From Clostridiales bacterium (lineage in GTDB: Bacteria; Bacillota; Clostridia; Lachnospirales; Lachnospiraceae): DNA of 64,000 nucleotides. The notes beneath the pieces were generated by a model. It was not told where the DNA came from. It did no database searches and saw nothing but the letters and a program-made list of their open reading frames with translations. Of this stretch, positions 27,731-36,917 are shown in pieces (the first letter of the stretch is position 1; every line of letters starts with the position of its first letter). Both the position numbers and the translations under genes were made by a program. The stretch is taken from positions 1-64,000 of the forward strand of contig JAJQEU010000126.1 in the NCBI GenBank assembly GCA_021201535.1. Direction: 5' to 3'.

Positions 27731-29725
27731 GGACCGCCGGGCACCGGGAAGACCAATACGATCATAAATACCATAGTCACCGCGTTTTTCAACGAGCGGA
27801 CGGTTTTGTTCACATCCTATAATAATCATCCGATCGACAGTGTTTATAACAAATTGTCAGGTATGGAGTATGACGGGAAAAAGATTCCTTTTCCGATTCT
27901 GCAGCTTGGGAATCGGGACAAGGTAAAAGAAGCGCTTCGGACCATGGAGAAACTGTATGAGAGTGTAAAGGATATCAGGGTTTTTACCGGAACGCTCGAC
28001 CGGAATCGGGATGACCGCAAAAAGAGGGCGCGCCGTCTGTCAAATCTGCTCCGGAAATACGAGGAGCAGCTGGATCTGAAAGAACGGATAGAAACCATTG
28101 ACCGTCTGCTGGAATATGAGAAGCGTAACAGTGTTGCCGCGCAGATGTTCCCCTTTGAGGCGGATCTGGAGGGAAGGCAGAAAGAACAGCTTGGCCGAAA
28201 GCTCCGGGAGTCAGGCGAAGTGTCTGAAAAAGAGGCGATTTCTCTTTTGGACGACGATATGGAGGAATTGAAGAAATTTCTGTATTATACCTCGGCAGGC
28301 TATATTCAGAAGATCGGAAATCCGAGGAATGCGGATCTCAGGGAGATTCTGGAGACTTCGGATGTGAATGCCCGCATGGAGGCGTTTTCTCAATATCTTC
28401 GAAAAAAAGAAAATATTACAAAGCTTCAGAAAATATTCCCGATTATCGCAACGACCTGTATTTCCGCGCACCGTCTCGGCGAGGCGGAGCCGATGTTTGA
28501 CATGGTGATCATGGATGAAGCGAGCCAGTGCAATACGGCGGTTGCGCTGGTGCCCATCGTGCGCGGAAACAGTCTGATGCTGGTCGGAGACCCGCAGCAG
28601 CTCAACCCGGTCATTTTGCTGGATGAGACGGTCAATGAAAAACTGAAAAGACGATATGCCGTATCGGACGAGTATGATTATTGCAGGAACTCCGTCTACA
28701 AGACATACCTTGCCTGCGATGCGGTCAGTGATGAGATACTTCTCCACAACCATTACCGCTGCAATCCGAAGATCATTCATTTTAATAACCGGAAATACTA
28801 CCATTCTCAGCTGAATATTTTATCCGACAGCAGGGAAGAGCATCCGCTTCTTTATATGGACATGGAAAATACGGAAGCTTCCGGCAAAAATACGGCGCCG
28901 GCGGAAGCGAGAGAGATTGCGGCATATGCGGCTGCTCACAGAGAGAAGAAAATCGGTGTGATCACGCCCTTTGTCAACCAGAAGAAACTGATTGAGGAGG
29001 AACTGAAGCAGGCCGGCGTGAGTCATGTGACCTGCGGGACGGTGCATGCCTTTCAGGGGGATGAGAAAGACGTCATTTTATTTTCCACTGCGCTCACAGA
29101 CAGGACGGGCATCGGTACATATGACTGGCTGAAAAATAATAAAGAACTGATCAATGTGGCGACATCCCGTGCAAAAGACAGGCTGATCGTATTATCCAGC
29201 ATAAAAAACCTGGATCGGCTGCACCGGGATGAAGGCAGTGACGACTTGTACGAGCTGGTGCAGTATGTTCGGACGAACGGAGAATCCGGGGTGACGTCCA
29301 AACAGGTTCATTCAAGGGCGCTGGGTGTCAAGCCGTTCAGTACGGCGACGGAGGAGGCATTTCTCGCGAATCTTAATCATGCGCTGGAAAATATCTGGCT
29401 GACGCAGAGCAGATATTCCGTGAAGAAAGAAGTTGCGATTTCACATGTTTTCAGTGAAAATGAAGACTATGACGATCTGTTTTACAGCGGCAGATTTGAT
29501 TTTGTTGTTTATGAAAAGCTGCCGGAGGCGGAGATGCCGCTCCTTGCCATCGAACTGGACGGCAAGGAACATTATGATGATGCGTCGGTGAAAGCGAGAG
29601 ATCTGCGGAAAGAAAAAATCTGCAGATCACATAACCTCCAGCTGATCCGGGTAGAGAACAGCTATGCCAGAAGATATAACCATATCAAAGAGATATTGAT
29701 CAGTTATTTTTCAAGAATGCATTGA
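27731..29725 (+). CDS. SF1 (AAA_11/AAA_12, UPF1-like) helicase core plus C-terminal DUF2726/PD-(D/E)XK-like nuclease domain, same frame as 26681-27730
   Basis: GPPGTGKTNTIINTI immediately after TAG; MVIMDEASQCNTAVALVP, VGDPQQLNPVI, GTVHAFQGDEKDVILFS, NVATSRAKDRLIVL; C-term GRFDFVVYEKLPEAEMPLLAIELDGKEHYDDASVKARDLRKEKICRSHNLQLIRVEN. Confidence 0.88.
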   Translation, partial: GPPGTGKTNTIINTIVTAFFNERTVLFTSYNNHPIDSVYNKLSGMEYDGKKIPFPILQLGNRDKVKEALRTMEKLYESVKDIRVFTGTLDRNRDDRKKRARRLSNLLRKYEEQLDLKERIETIDRLLEYEKRNSVAAQMFPFEADLEGRQKEQLGRKLRESGEVSEKEAISLLDDDMEELKKFLYYTSAGYIQKIGNPRNADLREILETSDVNARMEAFSQYLRKKENITKLQKIFPIIATTCISAHRLGEAEPMFDMVIMDEASQCNTAVALVPIVRGNSLMLVGDPQQLNPVILLDETVNEKLKRRYAVSDEYDYCRNSVYKTYLACDAVSDEILLHNHYRCNPKIIHFNNRKYYHSQLNILSDSREEHPLLYMDMENTEASGKNTAPAEAREIAAYAAAHREKKIGVITPFVNQKKLIEEELKQAGVSHVTCGTVHAFQGDEKDVILFSTALTDRTGIGTYDWLKNNKELINVATSRAKDRLIVLSSIKNLDRLHRDEGSDDLYELVQYVRTNGESGVTSKQVHSRALGVKPFSTATEEAFLANLNHALENIWLTQSRYSVKKEVAISHVFSENEDYDDLFYSGRFDFVVYEKLPEAEMPLLAIELDGKEHYDDASVKARDLRKEKICRSHNLQLIRVENSYARRYNHIKEILISYFSRMH

Positions 29726-29860
29726 CATCTGGTTGTTTTCCGGTGCAGGCCGCACTGACATACGGTTGTTCCTGAGACCGCACATGGAGGAGTCCGGTTG
29801 ATTTTGCAGTTGATCACGGAGGCATTTGGCTGTTTCGCAGCTGACCGGAACCCCGTCCGG

Positions 29861-30007
29861 TTACTTCCACAGCCGAATGGTCTGCAGCAGTTTCTTCTTG
29901 TTATCCGGATCCATTTCTGCCAGTTCATTCATGATATCCCGGTCAAGTGCGGTGGGCTGATATTCAGAATCAATTCTGTCGATCAGAGCATCCAGTGAGA
30001 TGTCCTG
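29861..30007 (-). pseudogene. orphan C-terminal gene fragment
   Basis: minus frame reads QDISLDALIDRIDSEYQPTALDRDIMNELAEMDPDNKKKLLQTIRLWK*, preceded by a stop and without a start codon. Confidence 0.4.
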
Positions 30008-30058
30008 TCAGTCAGTAAGGAATAAAATGGCGGGGAATTTTGAATCGGAGGATGGAAA

Positions 30059-30802
30059 ATGTTTTATGTGACGGGTGATATCCACGGAGGAATAGACATT
30101 GCAAGGCTGTCAGGCAAAAATTTTCCTGAAGGGAAGGCACTTTCACGCAAAGATTATGTCATCATTTGCGGAGATTTTGGGCTGCCGTTCCTGCCGACAG
30201 ATACCCTGTCGATGGAGATGCAGATTGCGACACCATGGAGGCGATCCTGCCGAAAAGAATATCGATATTGGATTAACTGGCTCTCGGAAAGACCGTATAC
30301 GGTACTGTGGGTGGATGGAAATCATGATAATCACTGCTACTGGAACGGTCAGCAGAGTGTGGAGTGGAATGGCGGCAGGGTACACATTCACCCGGATGCT
30401 GAAAATGTAATTCATCTGATGCGTGGTGAATATTATGAAATTGACGGTAATACTTTCTGGACGATGGGTGGTGCGGCTTCCCATGACCGGTTCTGTCGTA
30501 AGGAGGGGGAGAGTTGGTGGCCGGAAGAGATTCCGGATGAATCGCAGATGCAACATGGGATCGACATGCTGGTGGCACATGGTCGGAAAACAGACTATAT
30601 TCTGACACATACGCTGCCGCAAAGATTTGTGCACCCATTGGAACTGAGGTTAGATCCCCCGGAACCAACGCGGGAGTATTTTGATTATATTTATGAGAAT
30701 ACGGATTTCAGATATTGGTTTTGTGGTCACTACCATGTTGATTTGGATTGTCCGGAATACAGGATGCGGATTCTGTATCGTGATTTGATCGGCCCGTTTT
30801 AG
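30059..30802 (+). CDS. metallophosphoesterase (calcineurin-like)
   Basis: VTGDIHGG, IICGDFGLPF, WVDGNHDNH, ILTHTLP, CGHYHVD metal-binding motifs. Confidence 0.93.
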   Translation: MFYVTGDIHGGIDIARLSGKNFPEGKALSRKDYVIICGDFGLPFLPTDTLSMEMQIATPWRRSCRKEYRYWINWLSERPYTVLWVDGNHDNHCYWNGQQSVEWNGGRVHIHPDAENVIHLMRGEYYEIDGNTFWTMGGAASHDRFCRKEGESWWPEEIPDESQMQHGIDMLVAHGRKTDYILTHTLPQRFVHPLELRLDPPEPTREYFDYIYENTDFRYWFCGHYHVDLDCPEYRMRILYRDLIGPF

Positions 30803-30867
30803 GTCACTTATAATTGAAATGTCTGCTTCGCAGCCATTACCATATTAAGAAAGAAGGATGAGAATTT

Positions 30868-30995
30868 TATAGTGAACGACAAAAATTATTTGTCGTTCAC
30901 TATAAAGGATGCACACAGACGCATGAGGAATGGCTGCTTGCGCAGCCTTGCGTCTGGCGCAAAGGAAGTGACTTTATGTCGTTTCAGGAAACAAG
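30868..30995 (+). repeat. multi-hairpin intergenic repeat, copy 3
   Basis: tatagtgaacgacaaa/tttgtcgttcactata 16-bp stem; cagacgca...ggctgcttgcgcagcc...tgcgtctg stem; ggcgcaaaggaagtgactttatgtcgtttc tail. Confidence 0.7.
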
Positions 30996-31050
30996 CCCGT
31001 TTTTTCCAAGTGTTTCTGGCACATAGAGACAGCATCGTCAGCCACTGGGA

Positions 31051-32577
31051 TCAAACGCTCTCAAATTCTTCTACGATTTCTTTGTCCGGTGGCGCTGTCA
31101 GCAGGCTTACCGCTACGATCACGATGCAGGAGCAGATAAAGGCCGGAAGCAGTTCATAGATACTGAAAATACCGCCGATGGGTGCAATCAGGAACTTCCA
31201 GATAAATACCATGGCGCCACCCGCGATCATACCGGCCAGGGCACCGTTGCGGTTTGTTCGTTTCCAGAACAGGGAGAACAGCATCACACCTCCGAAGGAT
31301 GCACCGAACCCCGCCCAGGCGAAGGACACAATCTGAAAGACAGAGCTGTCCGGGTTGTGTGCCAGAATCACGGCGACCACGGCAATCGCAACCACGGTCA
31401 GTCTTGCCATGAGCATGGATGCTTTCTCGGAGAGTTTGATTCCCAGACAATCCTTCAGCAGATTCTGCGATACGCTGGAAGAAGCCGCCAGAAGCTGTGA
31501 GTCTGCGGTAGACATGGTGCAGGCCAGGATGCCGGCGAGGATCAGTCCCGCTATGACGACGGCCAGACCGCCGTTTGTGCTCAGCAGTATCGCGGTCTTG
31601 ATGATCAGTGTCTCGGATTCTGAGGATGTAGTAAAAGTATCGATTACTCCGGCCTGTGACATGGAATACCCGATGATGCCGATAAAAATGGCAATAAACA
31701 TGGAAATCACAACCCACACGGAGGCAATCCGGCGGGACATCTTTAATTTGTTCTCATCCCGGATTCCCATAAAACGGAGCAGGATGTGCGGCATGCCGAA
31801 ATAACCCAGTCCCCAGGCCATCGTGGATGCGATGGTTAAACTTCCGTAAGAGGAAGCTGTTCCGGAAGAAGAGTCATAGGTATGAAACATATCCAGATAT
31901 CCGGGGAGAGCCTTTGCATTGCTGATGACGGTGTCGAGACCTCCCGCTACACGAACGCCGAAGAATATCACAACAATCAGAGCGATGGTCATGACGATAC
32001 TCTGGATCAGATCCGTTGTGCTGGCTGCCAGGAAACCGCCCAGTGTGGTGTAGGCAACGATAATAACAGCACTGACCAGCATGGCGGGCAGATAGGGTAC
32101 GCCGAATAGCGTGGAAAATAACTTGCCGCATGCCGCGAACCCGGAGGCTGTATACGGCACGAAAAAAATGACGATAATGAGAGCCGAGATGGCGAGCAGG
32201 GAATGACTTTTGTCCCGATAACGGTTGGAAAAGAAATCCGGGATAGTGATGGAATTGTTTGCTTTCACCGAATACCGCCGCAGTCTCTTTGCCACGATCA
32301 GCCAGTTTAAATAAGTGCCGATAGCCAGGCCAATGGCCGTCCAGCCCGCATCCGCGCATCCGCTCAGATATGCCACACCGGGCAGTCCCATCAGCAGCCA
32401 GCTGCTCATGTCGGATGCCTCCGCGCTCATCGCGGTGACAATGGGGCCGAGCTTTCGTCCGCCCAGATAGAAATCATTGACGTCATTGTTTTTTCGGGAG
32501 TATATGATGCCGATCACGACCATCATCAACAGATAGATGATCATGATGATCATAAGCCCGATTGTTTTTCCTGTCAT
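31051..32577 (-). CDS. putP: sodium/proline symporter
   Basis: NDFYLGGRKLGPIVTAMSAEASDMSSWLLMGLPGVAYLSG...TIPDFFSNRY SSS-family signature. Confidence 0.94.
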   Translation of the reverse strand: MTGKTIGLMIIMIIYLLMMVVIGIIYSRKNNDVNDFYLGGRKLGPIVTAMSAEASDMSSWLLMGLPGVAYLSGCADAGWTAIGLAIGTYLNWLIVAKRLRRYSVKANNSITIPDFFSNRYRDKSHSLLAISALIIVIFFVPYTASGFAACGKLFSTLFGVPYLPAMLVSAVIIVAYTTLGGFLAASTTDLIQSIVMTIALIVVIFFGVRVAGGLDTVISNAKALPGYLDMFHTYDSSSGTASSYGSLTIASTMAWGLGYFGMPHILLRFMGIRDENKLKMSRRIASVWVVISMFIAIFIGIIGYSMSQAGVIDTFTTSSESETLIIKTAILLSTNGGLAVVIAGLILAGILACTMSTADSQLLAASSSVSQNLLKDCLGIKLSEKASMLMARLTVVAIAVVAVILAHNPDSSVFQIVSFAWAGFGASFGGVMLFSLFWKRTNRNGALAGMIAGGAMVFIWKFLIAPIGGIFSIYELLPAFICSCIVIVAVSLLTAPPDKEIVEEFESV

Positions 32578-32690
32578 ACGTATCTCCTTTTATAAGTATA
32601 AATTTTTGACCGGTCCGGTTGTCCCGGTGTGTTGAAAAAATATCAACAATAATATAGTAGTATAGCATGAGTTGGTCGGGGTTGCAACAG

Positions 32691-32730
32691 ACAGATGTCG
32701 GCTGACGAAGACAGATGTTGGCTGACGAAG
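32691..32730 (+). repeat. 20-bp tandem direct repeat x2
   Basis: acagatgtcggctgacgaag / acagatgttggctgacgaag. Confidence 0.8.
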
Positions 32731-32780
32731 ACACTTTCATATGCCTTATATAAATTTTGTATAAATTGTACGTTTTTATC

Positions 32781-32808
32781 TTGCATTCCGCAATAATTTT
32801 GTTATAAT
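32781..32808 (+). promoter_or_regulatory. candidate promoter of the pilus operon
   Basis: TTGCAT - 16 bp - TATAAT. Confidence 0.55.
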
Positions 32809-33011
32809 GTACATCACAACTGCGTTAGACAGAGGATTCCATTCGGAATTCAGCGCAGGAGTTTCCTTTCATAATGTCATAATTGATTTTCTTAGAAATC
32901 GTTTTATCTTCTGTGTCTTATTTCATTTTTTTCTCAGGCATAGATACAAAGTTTTTTCAATATTCACAGGTTTGGTATCACACAGCGTATATTTCAGTGT
33001 TCGGCGCGCAG

Positions 33012-33228
33012 GCACGGAATATATAAATAAATTATTTATAAAGGAGGGTATTTTTGAAATTTCAAAAAATCTGAACGGCCGTGCTGGAGATCCTCTGCGG
33101 GCCGGGGGAATGTATTCATGGAAGAGACTTAAGGTGCCCGTTTTATAAAAAACGCCTGCTATCTTTCATACTGTAACCAGAAGTTCTTTATACCTTCCAC
33201 AGACCGCCTGCAATGGTGCAGGCGGTGG
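33012..33228 (+). promoter_or_regulatory. structured long 5' leader of the pilus operon
   Basis: GCACGG(33012-33017)/CCGTGC(33079-33084) long-range stem; ACCGCCTGCA-atgg-TGCAGGCGGT perfect 10-bp hairpin (33205-33228). Confidence 0.4.
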
Positions 33229-33312
33229 CGAGCCGGGTGGCTGTTTGGGGAAGGTAATCATAAAGAAAAAAAGAATTTAAAATTAAAACAAAATGAGGAG
33301 GAGGATTTTTTC

Positions 33313-35970
33313 ATGAAACACTTATTTAATTTGAAGAGACTTGGTGCTGTCGCCCTCTCTTCAGCCATGGGTCTTTCCATGGCAGCAACAGCCGCTCCGG
33401 CTGTAATCCAGGCGCTGGCCGCGGATTCTACAGCTACGGACAATGATACGGCCACAACGAATGACCTGGATGATTCTGATATCATCGATACATCCAAAAC
33501 AGGGTCGCTGACAATCTATAAGTATGATATCACGGCGGCTGAGGCGGCATATGAAGGATCTGATGGTTCCCAGGGGTATGTAGCCGGGAGCATCACGGCA
33601 ACCGGTGAAGAAGATACGGATCTGCAGGATACCCTCGCTGATTATGCAATTGAGGGCGTGCAGTTTACGTACCTTAAGTGCGGCGAGATCGAAACATACA
33701 GTGTCAGCAGCGGTTCCGGCAGCTACGTCCAGGTGGTCTATGAGATCCCGACAGGGTTAGCAGAAATCCTCGGACTGGACGAAGACGATGCTTTTGATGT
33801 ATCTGAATCCAACAGGACATCTGCCACCCACTGCAGCAACGAGGGTGTGCTCCATTACACCAGCACTCAGATCGAGGATGCGCTGGAAGCAATCCTGGAG
33901 GCAGACAACGTAGACGCCAAGAATGCACTGGAAGATTATGTGTATACGTACAATACACAGGACTCCAACCAGGACCAGAAAGTGGATACGGCCGAGAACG
34001 GCTATACGGCAGTGAACATGGACAAGACAGATGAGAACGGCTACACCTATGTAGAAGGGCTGGAGCTCGGGCTGTACCTGATCGTTGAAACAGAAGTACC
34101 GGAACAGGTGACAGAAACTGTGAACCCCTGGTTCGTATCCATCCCGTTCACGGATTCTGACGGCGATGAATGGCTGTATGACATGTACTGCTACCCGAAA
34201 AACCAGACCGGCAACCCGACGCTGGACAAGTCCGTACGCAACGCCTACACGAACACGCTGGCATCGTCAGGGGCATATGACAAAAATGCCATCGAGACAT
34301 CCCTGGCAACCGGCGACACTTATGACGGCAGCAGTTCGTCCAACTCCCTTATTGTCTGGAACCAGGATGATTCCGATGAGGACGTGGATACAAACGACGC
34401 AACTTATGTAGCGAACCGCGGCGGATATACTGATGACGGCACAACCGCGGGCAGCGGCGCAAAAGAAGATATCAGTTCTGATTTTACTTATGCTGATACC
34501 ACCACGGCATCCGAGGGCGACCTGCTGGATTACATCCTTGTGTCCAAACTCCCGCATATCAGTTCCACCGCAACTTACCTTTCTGAGTATACCTTCGTTG
34601 ACGAACTCGGCCCGGGCATCACTTATAACAATGATGTAAAGATCGCTTTCTATCATACAAGGGCAGATGCGGAAGCTAATAATACGGCAAAAGCGGACCT
34701 GATCTGGGGCGTGACTGACAGCAACGGCGATGCAGAGTACCATCTGGATGAGTATGCCGATGTCACTGTTGTGAATACTGATTCCGGAAGTGCAGAGAGC
34801 GATGGCAGCACAAGGCTGACGGTCAGCATGACAGAAAAAGGCCTGAACCTGATCAACTGCGGCGAATGGACGGACCCGCAGGAAGGCGAGACATGGTATG
34901 GCTTATCCGATTATTACATGGTTGTATACTATACCGCCACTGTTAACTCTGATGCCACCTGCGTGCTCGGGGATGAAGGCAACCAGAACAGCGTATCACT
35001 GATCTGGTCACGTACTTCCTATGATTATTATAATACACTGGAAGATACAAACTTCGTATACAGCTATGCGATTGACCTGACAAAAGAGTTTGAAGATGCT
35101 GATGAAGAGGACCTTGCCGGTTACCTCAGCCAGGTAGAGTTCAAGCTTTATAATGCGACTGATGGCTATTACGTAGTGGCCGAGCAGGAATCTGAAGGCG
35201 TTTATTATGTGACAGGCAAGACTGTTGCAGGAGACGATGATGGCAAGGCAGAAGCAACCACATTCACACCGGCGAGCGACGGCACACTGGTCATCAACGG
35301 CCTTGAGGCTGACACATACGAACTGACTGAGGTTTCGACAGCTTCTGGCTATACGCTGCTGAAAGACCAGATTGAGATTACCATCACGTCTACTGACCGT
35401 GATATCATCGCTTCCGTGGCCGGCGTGACAGGACTGACCGGCGAACAGGCAGATGCGATCATTGAAAATTACCATGGCGGCATTTATGACGAGAACGGCA
35501 ACCTGATCAATGACCAGTCAACAGAGCTCGAGAAGTCTGCCACAACAGATATAAACGGCAATACCGTCAGCTCCGGCATCTCCAGCACGGACATTACGTA
35601 TTCAGCAGATGAAGACGCTAATGGGCGTACTATCAACGGCTCTGACCTGTACGTGGGTGCAATCCTTCCGGCAACTGCCACGGTCGACGGCGTGGTATCA
35701 AGCATGGATGACTGGGATATCTGCGTGAATCAGACAACGTACACGAAGAACGGAACTTCATGGGTATCCAATAACGATACCACACTGACAGCCACCGGGG
35801 ATGTTTCAACCAACGCAGCTGTAAAGCTTACAGTGGTGAACAATAAGAACTTCCTGCTCCCGCAGACCGGCGGCGCAGGTCTTTACCTGATCACCATTAT
35901 CGGCGTGGTCGTAGCAGCAGGCGGTATCTATATCGTAACGCGGAAAAAGAAAATAACGCCGGCACAGTAA
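33313..35970 (+). CDS. SpaA-type isopeptide-forming backbone pilin, LPXTG-anchored
   Basis: signal peptide, repeated Cna-B/SpaA domains (LYLIVETEVPEQV, TYELTEVSTASGY), LPQTGGAGLYLITIIGVVVAAGGIYIVTRKKK. Confidence 0.93.
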   Translation: MKHLFNLKRLGAVALSSAMGLSMAATAAPAVIQALAADSTATDNDTATTNDLDDSDIIDTSKTGSLTIYKYDITAAEAAYEGSDGSQGYVAGSITATGEEDTDLQDTLADYAIEGVQFTYLKCGEIETYSVSSGSGSYVQVVYEIPTGLAEILGLDEDDAFDVSESNRTSATHCSNEGVLHYTSTQIEDALEAILEADNVDAKNALEDYVYTYNTQDSNQDQKVDTAENGYTAVNMDKTDENGYTYVEGLELGLYLIVETEVPEQVTETVNPWFVSIPFTDSDGDEWLYDMYCYPKNQTGNPTLDKSVRNAYTNTLASSGAYDKNAIETSLATGDTYDGSSSSNSLIVWNQDDSDEDVDTNDATYVANRGGYTDDGTTAGSGAKEDISSDFTYADTTTASEGDLLDYILVSKLPHISSTATYLSEYTFVDELGPGITYNNDVKIAFYHTRADAEANNTAKADLIWGVTDSNGDAEYHLDEYADVTVVNTDSGSAESDGSTRLTVSMTEKGLNLINCGEWTDPQEGETWYGLSDYYMVVYYTATVNSDATCVLGDEGNQNSVSLIWSRTSYDYYNTLEDTNFVYSYAIDLTKEFEDADEEDLAGYLSQVEFKLYNATDGYYVVAEQESEGVYYVTGKTVAGDDDGKAEATTFTPASDGTLVINGLEADTYELTEVSTASGYTLLKDQIEITITSTDRDIIASVAGVTGLTGEQADAIIENYHGGIYDENGNLINDQSTELEKSATTDINGNTVSSGISSTDITYSADEDANGRTINGSDLYVGAILPATATVDGVVSSMDDWDICVNQTTYTKNGTSWVSNNDTTLTATGDVSTNAAVKLTVVNNKNFLLPQTGGAGLYLITIIGVVVAAGGIYIVTRKKKITPAQ

Positions 35971-36041
35971 GGGGATCCGGGGATCCATTCAGGGGAAGTC
36001 AGCTGCCCGGCTCAGTCAGGCAAGCAAGGCAGGAAAAAACT

Positions 36042-36917
36042 ATGTGGAAAAAAATAATCGCACTTATCATCATACTGATAGGGATGGGCATGGCGTTTTA
36101 CCCATGGATCAGCAACTGGATGTTCAACCACCGGACGGAGTCAATGGTTGAAGCTTACACTGCATCTGTCGAGGACGACCCATCCATAGACGTGGAAGCT
36201 ATCCTGGCAGAAGCGCAGTCATACAATCAGGCCCTTTTGTCCGGCTCAGTGGTCCTGACCGATCCGTTTTCTTATGAAAATACTGAGTCGGACAGTGGGG
36301 CAGATTACAACAGCGTCCTTAACCTTGACGGCTCAGGCCTGATGTGTTTTATCGAGATCCCCAAAATAGACGTATACCTGCCGGTCTACCACGGGACTTC
36401 GTTCGAAGTTCTTGAGAAGGGTGCGGGCCATGTGGAAGACACGGCGCTGCCCATCGGCACAACCGGCGGGCGCCCGGTGATCTCCGCCCACACGGGCCTC
36501 AACACGGCCAAGATGTTCTCAGACCTGACGGATATGAAGGAGGGCGATCTGTTCTTCATCCATATCCTCAACGAGACCCTGGCCTACCGCGTGGTCGGGA
36601 CGGAAGTGATCGAGCCGGATGATATCTCATCACTTTCAGCCGAAGAAGGCCGCGACCTGGTCACCCTGCTTACCTGCACGCCTTACGGCGTCAATTCCCA
36701 CCGCCTGCTTGTCACAGGCGAGCGGACGGAATATACGGATGAAATACGGGCGGAAGCGGACGCACTGGAGATGGATTCCGGATCCGAATGGATGAAGGCT
36801 TACCGGCAGGCAATCCTGGCCGCCTTCTGCATCATTGCGGCGGCGGCCGTCATGTATATCATGAATAAGGCACGGTCAAAACGCGCGCCGGCATCCGGCA
36901 CCAGCGGGAAGGGATGA
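36042..36917 (+). CDS. class C sortase
   Basis: lid motif DPF (VVLTDPFSYEN), VISAHTGL, LVTLLTCTPYGVNSHRLLVTGER. Confidence 0.94.
   Translation: MWKKIIALIIILIGMGMAFYPWISNWMFNHRTESMVEAYTASVEDDPSIDVEAILAEAQSYNQALLSGSVVLTDPFSYENTESDSGADYNSVLNLDGSGLMCFIEIPKIDVYLPVYHGTSFEVLEKGAGHVEDTALPIGTTGGRPVISAHTGLNTAKMFSDLTDMKEGDLFFIHILNETLAYRVVGTEVIEPDDISSLSAEEGRDLVTLLTCTPYGVNSHRLLVTGERTEYTDEIRAEADALEMDSGSEWMKAYRQAILAAFCIIAAAAVMYIMNKARSKRAPASGTSGKG

Noticed and set aside
33012-33084. Firm c-di-GMP-II riboswitch call in the pilus leader
   Set aside because: Only the closing stem resembles the class; conserved core and pseudoknot could not be confirmed by eye, so it is kept as a hypothesis only.
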